Positions 54,401-61,870 of a DNA stretch of 64,000 nucleotides are shown here, in pieces. Under the pieces are notes generated by a model, which worked only from the letters and a program-made list of their open reading frames with translations, searched no databases and was not told the DNA's origin. A program made the translations under genes and the position numbers. The stretch's first letter is position 1; the number at the start of each line of letters is the position of its first letter. Origin of the DNA: DASWID01 sp049682815 (GTDB lineage Bacteria; Desulfobacterota_D; UBA1144; Nemesobacterales; CSP1-2); contig JBAUII010000048.1 of NCBI GenBank assembly GCA_049682815.1, forward strand, positions 1-64,000. The letters are read 5' to 3'.

Positions 54401-55022
54401 AGGTTTCGGTGGTGTTGATCATGTACTTGCAAGCGGAAAGGACGTCAATATACTGGTTCTTGACACAGAAGTCTATTCAAATACGGGAGGCCAAATGTCC
54501 AAGGCAACTCCTCGAGGGGCGGTAGCAAAGTTTGCCACTGCAGGGAAGCCTGCCCCTAAAAAAGACCTCGGTTTAATCGCCATGACTTATGGGAATGTGT
54601 ACGTAGCGAGTGTTGCTATGGGTGCGAGAGATGAACACACACTTAGGGCATTCATCGAAGCAGAAGCCTATGAAGGTCCATCTCTTATTATCGCCTACAG
54701 CCACTGCATTGCTCATGGAATTAATATGACGAGAGCTATGCGAAATCAAAAGGCAGCAGTTGATTCAGGTCAGTGGCTGCTCTATAGATTTAATCCTGAG
54801 CGGGCTAAACAGGGTGAAAATCCCCTACATTTAGACTCCACTAAACCTAAGATAAAGGTTCAGGATTATCTCTACATGGAAAATCGATTCAAAATGCTAC
54901 TCAAGACTCGACCGGCGGATGCAAAGCGGTTGTTCAAAGACGTGCAAAATGACGCAGACTCTCGCTGGAAACTCTATGAATATCTAGCTGCAAGAGAGCC
55001 TTTGACCAAAAGGGAAAATTAA
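51450..55022 (+). CDS. nifJ: Pyruvate:ferredoxin (flavodoxin) oxidoreductase
   Basis: A 1190-residue single-chain PFOR that oxidises pyruvate to acetyl-CoA and CO2 and reduces ferredoxin or flavodoxin. The N-terminal pyrimidine-binding domain has YPITPASPMGEWSD. Two [4Fe-4S] motifs are CIQCGKCSVVCPHA and CTGCGICVDVCPAK (about residues 693-770). The proximal cluster begins CPGCGETPY, and the TPP domain has GGDGWAYDIGFGG and DTEVYSNTGGQMSK. Full length. It has its own sigma-54 promoter. The DHODH-like gene follows after 77 bases. Confidence 0.95.
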   Translation: MTRRSFDTIDGNYAVASVAYRLNEVIAIYPITPASPMGEWSDSWSSEGKPNIWGTVPLVVEMQSEAGAAGAVHGALQTGSLSTTFTGSQGLLLMIPNMYKIAGELNSTVFHVATRTVAAHALSIFCDHSDVMATRQTGFAQLCSSSVQEAMDFALIAQAATLDSRIPFIHLFDGFRTSHEISKVELLSDDDLRSVINEELIVKHRERALSPDHPVIRGTAENPDIFFQSRERANTYYVNCPDITEKVMDNFSKLIGRSYKLFEYHGAPEAESVIVLMGSGAEVVSETVDYINQKGGRVGLVKVRLYRPFDKKRFIESLPSTTASLAILDRTKEPGSAGEPLYLDSVAAIHEGLANGWGNLKNMPKIIGGRYGLSSKEFTPAMVKSIFDHTLTERPKNGFTIGIRDDLTHTDIDYNPDFSVEPDDVYRALFYGLGSDGTVGANKNSIKIIGKSTDYYIQGYFVYDSRKAGAVTISHLRFGPRPIHSAYLIEKANFVGCHQHIFLERYDILKHAVPGGIFLLNTIYGPDEIWDKLPRPIQSEIFEKKLKFYIIDAYKVAKKSGLGKRINTVMQVCFFNISKIIPEEKAQEEIRQSIYDTYGKQGEEIVNMNLRAVDNTLENLFEVKVPDMVDSLVEIPPPVSEKAPQFVREVLGKMITGNGDDLPVSALPPDGTFPTGTAKWEKRNLATEIPIWEPDICIQCGKCSVVCPHAVIRIKAYDTKLLKGAPNTFKSTTARDETWKGLNYTIQVAPEDCTGCGICVDVCPAKSKTETRIKALNMYPQPALREDERKNWDFFLSIPETDRLVLHNTSLRQQQLQQPLFEFSSACPGCGETPYIKLISQLFGDRLLVANSTGCSSIYGGNLPTTPWAQNNEGRGPAWSNSLFEDNAEFGLGFRVSIDKQMEFASELLRRLSPYVGDNLAYSILNAEQKNEAEIYEQRKRVLTLKKKLKDIENSDAHRLLSIADMLVKKSVWIIGGDGWAYDIGFGGVDHVLASGKDVNILVLDTEVYSNTGGQMSKATPRGAVAKFATAGKPAPKKDLGLIAMTYGNVYVASVAMGARDEHTLRAFIEAEAYEGPSLIIAYSHCIAHGINMTRAMRNQKAAVDSGQWLLYRFNPERAKQGENPLHLDSTKPKIKVQDYLYMENRFKMLLKTRPADAKRLFKDVQNDADSRWKLYEYLAAREPLTKREN

Positions 55023-55099
55023 AAACGATGATTACTATCAGGTATTACAAAGCAGACTTAAAGGATAGACAAATGCTTTAGACGTGAGGAGGTGAGACA

Positions 55100-56098
55100 A
55101 TGGATTTGAGCACAAACTATTTAGGAATGAACCTTCGCACACCTTTAGTGCCATCAGCATCCCCGCTATCCGAGGAGATTGACAACATCAAGCGTATGGA
55201 AGATGCAGGTGCATCGGCCGTAGTGCTCCATTCATTATTCGAAGAACAGCTAAGGCTGGAACGCTACGAGCTGCATCACCACTTAACCCATTCAACCGAT
55301 AGCTTTGCCGAGGCGCTTTCCTTTTTCCCAGAGCCAGCCGAGTTCCACGTCGGACCCGAGGTTTACTTGGATCATGTCGAGAAAGCAAAAAAGACAGTCG
55401 ACATTCCAATAATAGCAAGCCTCAACGGCGTTTCGGTCGAAGGCTTGAAGGACTATGCGAAAGAAATAGAGAATGCAGGTGCAGATGCATTGGAGCTTAA
55501 CCTGTACTATATTCCAACCAGCATGGACCTGACTTCTGATCAGGTTGAGAGCACATATATAAACATCCTCAAGTCAGTGAAATCCGAGATTAACATTCCA
55601 ATAGCGCTAAAACTAAGTCCATTCTTCACCAATATGGCCTACATGGCGAAACGCTTCTCGGAGGCTGGGGCTGACTCATTAGTGCTATTTAATCGTTTTT
55701 ACCAGCCAGACATTGAACTGGAAACGCTAGAGGTACGCCCAAATATTATTCTGAGCACCCCGCAAGCTCTGCGGCTTCCCCTAACATGGATTGCAATCCT
55801 CTACGGGCATGTGAATGCAGACTTGGCCGCAACAAGCGGCATACATACCGCACAGGACGTGTTAAAAATGCTTATGGTGGGTGCGAGTGTCACTATGCTT
55901 TGTTCAGTACTTTTACGCCATGGAATTGAACAAATCAAAATAATCGAGCAAGAAATTCATGATTGGATGGAAGAGCACGAATACGAATCAGTAAAACAGA
56001 TGCAGGGTAGCATGAGCCAGATTAATTGTGAAGATCCCTCTGCTTTCGAAAGATCACAATATATGCGGGGACTTTTAACCTTTGTACCAACAGTTTAG
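55100..56098 (+). CDS. Dihydroorotate dehydrogenase-like flavoprotein
   Basis: A 332-residue TIM-barrel FMN protein of COG0167. Features include GMNLRTPLVPSASPLSE, ALELNLYYIPT, IPIALKLSPFFTNM and AATSGIHTAQDVLKMLMVGA (phosphate site). The usual pyrimidine-pathway catalytic motif is altered, and such proteins often follow nifJ, suggesting an electron-transfer role rather than pyrimidine synthesis. GAGGAGGTGAG lies just before the ATG. It is probably co-transcribed with nifJ. Confidence 0.85.
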   Translation: MDLSTNYLGMNLRTPLVPSASPLSEEIDNIKRMEDAGASAVVLHSLFEEQLRLERYELHHHLTHSTDSFAEALSFFPEPAEFHVGPEVYLDHVEKAKKTVDIPIIASLNGVSVEGLKDYAKEIENAGADALELNLYYIPTSMDLTSDQVESTYINILKSVKSEINIPIALKLSPFFTNMAYMAKRFSEAGADSLVLFNRFYQPDIELETLEVRPNIILSTPQALRLPLTWIAILYGHVNADLAATSGIHTAQDVLKMLMVGASVTMLCSVLLRHGIEQIKIIEQEIHDWMEEHEYESVKQMQGSMSQINCEDPSAFERSQYMRGLLTFVPTV

Positions 56099-56115
56099 AA
56101 GAATGTAAATCTTAC

Positions 56116-56131
56116 TGGAATGAAAATTGCA
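56116..56131 (+). promoter_or_regulatory. Sigma-54 promoter of the 88-residue protein gene
   Basis: TGGAATGAAAATTGCA has GG-N10-GC; the -24 box lacks the usual CAC, so it is weaker. The predicted start is near 56142, giving a leader of about 47 bases. Confidence 0.6.
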
Positions 56132-56188
56132 CGCATGAGTAAATGGTAATTCGATAAAATAAAATCTAATTTTTAGGGAGGATATAAA

Positions 56189-56455
56189 ATGGAATTTTTA
56201 ATAAGCCAAGTTCACGAACCTCAGGATTGTCCCAAGGACCTTGGAGGGTTTAGAAAAATACTCATAAATGAGAATGTAAAAGGTCTTGAGCTAAAGAATG
56301 TTTATATCGAACACGGTTCCCATACAATTATTTATATTGTTGAGACCGATAAGTATGATAATATAGTGAGGTTCCTAGAGCCTGGAATGCTGAAATCAAC
56401 TGTATCAATAACACCGGTTTCTTCCCTCGCCGTGCGCGAAATCTTGAAGAAATAA
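56189..56455 (+). CDS. Small protein of unknown function
   Basis: An 88-residue soluble protein, MEFLISQVHEPQDCPKDLGG at the start, then strands such as VYIEHGSHTIIYIVETDKY and a C-terminal helix. The strand pattern suggests a small ferredoxin-like alpha/beta fold, as in DUF3303-type sensor or dimeric proteins, but I do not recognise it. GGGAGG precedes the ATG. It sits after the nifJ module behind its own sigma-54-like site and before a rho-independent terminator. Confidence 0.7.
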   Translation: MEFLISQVHEPQDCPKDLGGFRKILINENVKGLELKNVYIEHGSHTIIYIVETDKYDNIVRFLEPGMLKSTVSITPVSSLAVREILKK

Positions 56456-56619
56456 GTCTGCGCGTGGGATCTGGAACCGTATTCAATTTATTGATTCAAG
56501 AATCCTGTAAAAAGCGATAAATAGCGCGACTGAAGTTATTGCCTATAAGGAAAAAATTTAGATGAGACCAAGCAACGTCTAAATAAGGCTCCTTTAAGAT
56601 TATAAGTGTGAAACAAGTC

Positions 56620-56668
56620 GAAGCGGAAATTCTTCCCTTTAAGAAAGACTACTTCCGCTTTTTGTTTT
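56620..56668 (+). terminator. Rho-independent terminator
   Basis: AAGCGGAA (56621-56628) pairs with TTCCGCTT (56653-56660), followed by TTTGTTTT. An inner TCTT/AAGA pair supports the stem. It ends the transcript of the 88-residue gene, about 165 bases after its stop. Confidence 0.75.
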
Positions 56669-56800
56669 AAATCATAGATTCAACACCACACGAGCTTCCC
56701 GACCTTAATAGGAAGATCTAAACGCACCCAAATTCCGCAATTAATTTTAGTGTATATCTTTTTATGCTACTCTTAATTGCAAATAAATAAGAGGTAGTCT

Positions 56801-57499
56801 ATGAATAGTGAAATTTTAACTGTCAGGAACTTGAATGTGACACTTAACGGCGAAGAGATACTCAAAGATCTCAGCTTCACTGTTAAGAGGGGAGAGGTTT
56901 TAGTAATACTAGGACCCAACGGTGCCGGTAAAACAACACTTTTTAAGACTGTTCTTGGTCTCTTACCCTACACTGGAGATGTTGAGTGGAACACCAAAAG
57001 AATTAGCTATATACCACCCCAGGAATTGCTTCATAGAAAAGATCTTCCCCCACTTATTTTAGAGGACTTCTTTAAGTTCAAGAAGGTTGATTATGGACAA
57101 ATCACGCAAACACTAAAACTGGTAGGCCTGGAACGATCGATTCTAAAAAAGGGCTTCGGCGCATTATCAACGGGAGAATTTCAAAGGATGCTAATTGCAT
57201 GGGGTTTAGTTGACTACCCTGAGGTACTTCTATTAGACGAACCCGCTTATGGCATTGACTTGGGTGGACAGGAAACTATATATTCACTCCTACATGTATT
57301 TTGGAAAGAACACAATTTGACTATCTTACTGATTACACACGATTTAAATATAGTTTGGGAGCAAGCCAACAGCGTGTTATGCCTTAATAAGAGTTATTTT
57401 TGTTATGGTAAGCCCCAAGAGGTGATAACCCCACAGCAGTTGGAAAAGCTCTATGGTACAGGGGTTGAATTTTATAAACACTCACACGTAGGCAACTAG
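56801..57499 (+). CDS. Metal-type ABC transporter ATPase (ZnuC/MntB-like)
   Basis: A 232-residue ATPase with Walker A GPNGAGKTT, signature LSTGEFQRM (Gly-Gly of the usual LSGGQ replaced by Thr-Gly) and Walker B LLLDEPAYGID, then the switch His in LITHDLN. It is followed after one base by the permease. The system resembles zinc or manganese uptake systems. No substrate-binding protein or Zur-type regulator is near. Confidence 0.85.
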   Translation: MNSEILTVRNLNVTLNGEEILKDLSFTVKRGEVLVILGPNGAGKTTLFKTVLGLLPYTGDVEWNTKRISYIPPQELLHRKDLPPLILEDFFKFKKVDYGQITQTLKLVGLERSILKKGFGALSTGEFQRMLIAWGLVDYPEVLLLDEPAYGIDLGGQETIYSLLHVFWKEHNLTILLITHDLNIVWEQANSVLCLNKSYFCYGKPQEVITPQQLEKLYGTGVEFYKHSHVGN

Positions 57500-57500
57500 A

Positions 57501-58259
57501 ATGCAATTATTCTTAGCCTTGATTATCGGGATATTTATTTGCGGTGTGGCAGGATACTTGGGTTCTCTGATGATTACTAAAAGAATGTCGTTGGTGGGAG
57601 ATGCCCTAGGTCACTTAGCCCTGCCGGGTATTGCATTGGCTCTCATATACGGATTTGATATCTCCATAGGGGCGCTGATATTCTTGACGCTTGGCATTGT
57701 GTTAATTTGGTTATTTGAAAGGAGGACCAAGCTGCCAATGGAAACCCTAACGGCGATAGTTATGTCATCGTCGCTGGCAATTGCATTCTTATTTCTCCCT
57801 GAAGAGGAAGCGATAAAGGCTTTGATAGGAGATGTTTCCAGAATAACTATCTTCGATACATTGATTACTATATGCCTTTCAATGATAATCTTCCTGGCTA
57901 CGAAAAAGATTTATACCAACAGCATATTTGCCAGCATATCTGAAGACTTGGCCAAGGTGAGTGGACTCAACATCAATAGATTAAACATTATATACTTGGT
58001 TTGTATCGGTCTTGTGGTTGCTATCGGAGTTAAGGTTGTGGGCGGGCTTTTAATCGCGGCCCTGGTGGCCATTCCAGCAAGTACCAGTAAGAACATAGGT
58101 AAGAACCTAGCTCAATACTCCTATGGTGGATTGCTACTGGGCAGCGTGGCGGCGATATTTGGTATATTAGGATACCAGTTCACCGGTATACCGGCTGGCC
58201 CATTGATCATTATGACCAGTACCGGCTTCTTTTTGATCTCTTTATTTATCGTTAAATAA
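57501..58259 (+). CDS. Metal-type ABC transporter permease (ZnuB/MntC-like)
   Basis: A 252-residue membrane protein of the ABC-3 family with seven or eight helices. The family motif GDALGHLALPGIALAL (about residues 33-48) and the late segment VVGGLLIAALVAIPASTS are conserved. The gene is one base from the ATPase and shares its operon. The periplasmic binding protein must be encoded elsewhere. Confidence 0.88.
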   Translation: MQLFLALIIGIFICGVAGYLGSLMITKRMSLVGDALGHLALPGIALALIYGFDISIGALIFLTLGIVLIWLFERRTKLPMETLTAIVMSSSLAIAFLFLPEEEAIKALIGDVSRITIFDTLITICLSMIIFLATKKIYTNSIFASISEDLAKVSGLNINRLNIIYLVCIGLVVAIGVKVVGGLLIAALVAIPASTSKNIGKNLAQYSYGGLLLGSVAAIFGILGYQFTGIPAGPLIIMTSTGFFLISLFIVK

Positions 58260-58318
58260 TTGATAAATCATTCATCTGATGTAATCCCTATGGAACTACA
58301 TTGCATAAGAGGTGATAA

Positions 58319-59893
58319 ATGAAAGTAGCCAGAGTTTCTGAAATGAGAGCGCTAGATAGTACAGCCTCAGAAAAATTCGGAATTACGGAGCAACTATTAA
58401 TGGAAAACGCTGGCGGAGCAGTGCACTTTGTAATATTAAGCGAATTGGGCATAGCCGGCAGAAGATTTATTGTTTTCTGTGGAGCCGGCAATAACGGAGG
58501 CGATGGTTTTGTCGTAGCAAGAAAACTCCATTCAAATGGGGGGTCGGTTAAAGTTGTAATGCTAGGCGATCAGAGAAAACTTAAGGGTGCGGCCAAACAG
58601 AACTTCGATATTATTTCTAAAATAGGTATAGAAATACTGAAATTAGGGTCGATTGATTCCATAAAAACAGATGTCGCACACTGTGATGCCATTGTTGATG
58701 CATTGTTTGGCACCGGCCTTACAAGAGAAGTCGATGGAATATATGCAGAAGCGATTGATTTGATTAACGAAAGCAGAAAACCCGTGATCAGCGTTGACAT
58801 TCCGTCCGGAATTAATGGGGAAACTGGAGCAATTTTAGGAAACGCCGTTGTGGCAGACTATACGGTAACATTTGGTCTACCCAAGGTTGGGAATATTCTT
58901 TACCCAGGTTATGGCCACTGCGGGAAATTGTATGTTTCACACATATCATTTCCACCGGAAATATACAATTCTCATTCCCTGAAATTAGAAATAAATAATC
59001 CTCCAAAACTTCTCCCAAGAGATAAAAAAGGCCATAAAGGGGACTTTGGAGAGGCCCTGTTTATCGCGGGTGCTTCTAGCTACTTTGGGGCACCGTATTT
59101 TTCCGCTTTATCTTTCCTCAAAGCAGGGGGAGGTTATTCACGCCTCGCAGCTCCAAAATCAATAACGCCATTCATAGCAAACAAGGGAAGCGAGATCGTT
59201 TTCATTCCGCAAAATGAGACACCCTCAGGCAGTATCTCTCTCAAAAATAAAAAGGAACTGCTCGGGCTATCAGAAAAAATGGATTTAGTCGTAATCGGAC
59301 CAGGAATATCACTTGAGGAAGAAACACAGCAACTGGCAAGGGAACTGGCGAACGAGATTAACAAACCCTTAATCATCGATGGCGACGGAATCACGGCCCT
59401 ATCGAAGGATCTGCAAATAATTAAGAAAAGGAAAGACGAAACAATTCTAACCCCTCATTTAGGGGAGATGTCCCGGATTACTAATATGAGCGTAGCTGAG
59501 ATTGATTCCAAGAAAATCGATGTGCTACAACGTACCGCCAAGGAACTTAATGCTTTCATTATCCTTAAAGGCGCTCATTCGCTCATTGGGTATCCAGATG
59601 AAAGAGTATTTATCAATATGAGCGGGAATTCCGGTATGGCGACAGCGGGTTCTGGGGACGTCCTTACAGGCACGATTGCGGCAATGCACGGTTTAGGTCT
59701 TAATATTCAAGATGCGGTCAGGAAAGGGGTGTTCATACATGGCCTCTCAGGAGACCTCGCAGCTACAGACAAGGGAGAGGATGGAATAACTGCTCAGGAT
59801 ATACTTGACTACCTACCAGTTGCGTTAAAGGCTGACCGTGAAGGACTTACTGACAACCTTAGGTATCATTATGATGGAGCGATCTTTATTTAG
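58319..59893 (+). CDS. nnr: Bifunctional NAD(P)H-hydrate epimerase/dehydratase
   Basis: A 524-residue repair enzyme. The N-terminal epimerase domain (YjeF_N, about 1-215) has FCGAGNNGGDGFVVARKLH and the DALFGTGL motif. The C-terminal ADP/ATP-dependent dehydratase (about 230-500) has LTPHLGEMSRIT and GNSGMATAGSGDVLTGTIA. It repairs hydrated NADH and NADPH. The gene starts 59 bases after the ABC permease and may be expressed from it or from an undetected promoter. A sigma-54-like TGG..TTGC string lies just before, but the spacing is nine bases, so it is not called. Confidence 0.93.
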   Translation: MKVARVSEMRALDSTASEKFGITEQLLMENAGGAVHFVILSELGIAGRRFIVFCGAGNNGGDGFVVARKLHSNGGSVKVVMLGDQRKLKGAAKQNFDIISKIGIEILKLGSIDSIKTDVAHCDAIVDALFGTGLTREVDGIYAEAIDLINESRKPVISVDIPSGINGETGAILGNAVVADYTVTFGLPKVGNILYPGYGHCGKLYVSHISFPPEIYNSHSLKLEINNPPKLLPRDKKGHKGDFGEALFIAGASSYFGAPYFSALSFLKAGGGYSRLAAPKSITPFIANKGSEIVFIPQNETPSGSISLKNKKELLGLSEKMDLVVIGPGISLEEETQQLARELANEINKPLIIDGDGITALSKDLQIIKKRKDETILTPHLGEMSRITNMSVAEIDSKKIDVLQRTAKELNAFIILKGAHSLIGYPDERVFINMSGNSGMATAGSGDVLTGTIAAMHGLGLNIQDAVRKGVFIHGLSGDLAATDKGEDGITAQDILDYLPVALKADREGLTDNLRYHYDGAIFI

Positions 59894-60626
59894 GATAAAA
59901 ATTGATAAGATCAATTACTCGCATCTCGCAAGGCTCAACGCCATGGTGGCTCAGTAGGCAATCTGAAACCCACATTAATGAATTCCCATTCTCTTAGTAT
60001 GAAACCAAGCGATTTAATTAGCAAATTCCCCGTAGCTTGCTAATCGGTGTCCGCTGTGCTAGCAATGACATCCACCCCAATGTCATTGCTGTAGATCTTG
60101 CATAATTCGGGGACAGTCTCTTAAGGTTTTAAATGGGCATTCAAAAAATTGCCAAAATCAATTCCGGAAGCGTTAAAAAAAGATTTAGGGTTGGGGTAGA
60201 ATTAAATATTTTTAGCGGTAGGAATTGATTTAATAGATCCTAATTTTTTGTCAGCCCTTGATTTTTGTTTCTTTGTACCTGTGCTGAACTCGTTTCAGTA
60301 TCAAGACAAAGAAAATAAAAATTACTACAATAAATTGAAACCAAAATATCAAATTCCCAAGCTAAAACCAAGCCAAAAGGTAACATCATTGAGCACAAAA
60401 GGCAAAATGCATGGAGTCCAAAAGGAAAAACCGATGCTTTAATTGACAAAACATTTAATGTTATGTATTGTATAAATCGGTACAAAAAATAACTGTGCTT
60501 AATATATCTAACGTTAGCGTTCATTTGGCATAATCTATTCCAGTCATCCCCCCTATTTATCAACCCCCTGAGCCATCTAACTGCTAAGTCGTTAAGAATC
60601 AATTTGGGAGGTCTATAGACAGGGCC
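59894..60626. repeat. Intergenic repeat block 4, hairpin-rich
   Basis: Holds ATTAGCAA/TTGCTAAT (60017-60044), an 11-bp perfect stem AGCAATGACAT/ATGTCATTGCT (60061-60090), a GGGGACAGTC string near 60109 and a degenerate copy of the block-1 leader near 60130-60195. The 45-bp palindrome follows at 60269-60313. No gene is supported in 733 bases. Confidence 0.65.
60269..60313 (+). repeat. 45-bp palindromic repeat, copy at 60269
   Basis: TTCTTTGT..ACAAAGAA with the inner stem CTGAA/TTCAG. This copy is the least damaged. It differs from the copy at 49528 by a few positions. Confidence 0.78.
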
Positions 60627-60842
60627 ATGAAGGGAACAATTAAAAGACTATTTAAAAATAGAGGGTTTGGCTTTATCAAAGCTGAGGACAATAGAGAGAT
60701 ATTTTTTCATATGAGCGGCGTCATTAGTGTAGAATTTGATTCTTTGACTGAGGGTCAGGCTGTAGAGTTTGAAGTGGAGAAAAATCAAAAGGGTTCACGC
60801 AATAAGGGACCCCGGGCTATAAATGTAAAGCTAGCAGATTAA
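60627..60842 (+). CDS. Cold-shock-domain protein
   Basis: A 71-residue CSD protein with RNP1 GFGFIKAEDN and RNP2-like EIFFHMSGV. The first residues are MKGTIKRLF, where most members have MxxGTVKWF: the Trp is replaced by Leu. It should bind single-stranded RNA or DNA. GGGAGGT precedes by about 16 bases. Downstream, 26 bases away, is a methyltransferase gene. Confidence 0.85.
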   Translation: MKGTIKRLFKNRGFGFIKAEDNREIFFHMSGVISVEFDSLTEGQAVEFEVEKNQKGSRNKGPRAINVKLAD

Positions 60843-60868
60843 TTACCTTCTTCCACCAAGAATTTGAT

Positions 60869-61732
60869 ATGCAGAAGAATAAAGACGGGTTTGATTTTGA
60901 ACCGTTCGCAAAGACAAGAGAGTACCTAAAGGTAAATGCTGATATAGTGACTACTTGGGTCGATACCATGCTCAAAAATGGTATAAGTGGTATTGACAGC
61001 CTTTTAGATATTGCCACCGGTTCAGGAACAATGTCTCAGCTTGTACTAGCTCGATTACCTCTACATTGGGAGAATTTCGTTCTCACTTGTTTAGATCAAT
61101 CAGAAGAGGCCCTAAGCTTGGCAAAACTCAAATTGGTTAATAAGGTAAAAAACTTGCGATTAGTTCATTCACCCGTACAAGAAATGAAATTGCCTGACGC
61201 GAGTATTCACGTGGCGATATGGGGCAATGGTATACATTATTTGACAGAGGAAGCGCAAAGAAAAAGTATTATGCGTATAAAACATGCTCTAAAACCAGGG
61301 GGATGGTTTTTCTTTAACACCGCCTTCTATGAAGGAGCCAGACCAATTGATACGTTGCCCTTCTACCGAGCACAGGTCAAGAAAGCTGTGGAATTAATGA
61401 GGGAAAAGAGTATTAATAGAAATCGCATGGAATCTCGTCCAGAAGCATCAAAATTCCTTCCAAGATCATACTACGAGAAGTTGGTTGAAGAAGCTAGTTT
61501 CAAGATAATTGACACAAAAGAGTTTTCGGCAAACCTCTACAAAAAGGCATGGGAGCACATAAGTAGTTTTCGACAATATGCAGCTGGCGCGTTACACGGA
61601 TACGCGCCACAAGAGGCTGCAATCGCAATGAAGAATGCAGTAGCCATAGCTTTAGCGAACTATGGGCAGAAGGATGAAAAGCAGGAATCTTATATTCCAC
61701 GGAAATGGTTGGCAATCAGCGCCCGATTGTAA
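60869..61732 (+). CDS. SAM-dependent class I methyltransferase
   Basis: A 287-residue methyltransferase with motif I LLDIATGSGTMSQL (about 46-59), acidic motif II LTCLDQSEEALSLA and motif post-II VAIWGNGIHYL. The fold is a UbiE/COQ5-like Methyltransf_25 type. The C-terminal region (about 195-287) is helical and may bind substrate. Substrate is unknown. It lies after the cold-shock gene and is followed by a short hairpin. Confidence 0.8.
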   Translation: MQKNKDGFDFEPFAKTREYLKVNADIVTTWVDTMLKNGISGIDSLLDIATGSGTMSQLVLARLPLHWENFVLTCLDQSEEALSLAKLKLVNKVKNLRLVHSPVQEMKLPDASIHVAIWGNGIHYLTEEAQRKSIMRIKHALKPGGWFFFNTAFYEGARPIDTLPFYRAQVKKAVELMREKSINRNRMESRPEASKFLPRSYYEKLVEEASFKIIDTKEFSANLYKKAWEHISSFRQYAAGALHGYAPQEAAIAMKNAVAIALANYGQKDEKQESYIPRKWLAISARL

Positions 61733-61758
61733 AAGCAATCTAATAGAAGATAGAGGCA

Positions 61759-61780
61759 GACTCTCTAGAGTCATTTATTT
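61759..61780 (+). terminator. Possible terminator of the methyltransferase gene
   Basis: GACTCTCTAGAGTC (61759-61772) is palindromic and followed by ATTTATTT. It is short and only weakly terminator-like. The gene at 61871 converges. Confidence 0.4.
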
Positions 61781-61870
61781 CATCCTTAAAAACCCTCTTA
61801 GAAACCTTTCATTCATTAAATATTAGGGTTATGTTTGCCAGAGAACTCCGGGACGGTTACGGTAATGTAT

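Noticed and set aside
58291..58305. Sigma-54-like TGGAACTACATTGCA before nnr
   Set aside because: GG and GC are nine bases apart, not ten; sigma-54 spacing is strict.
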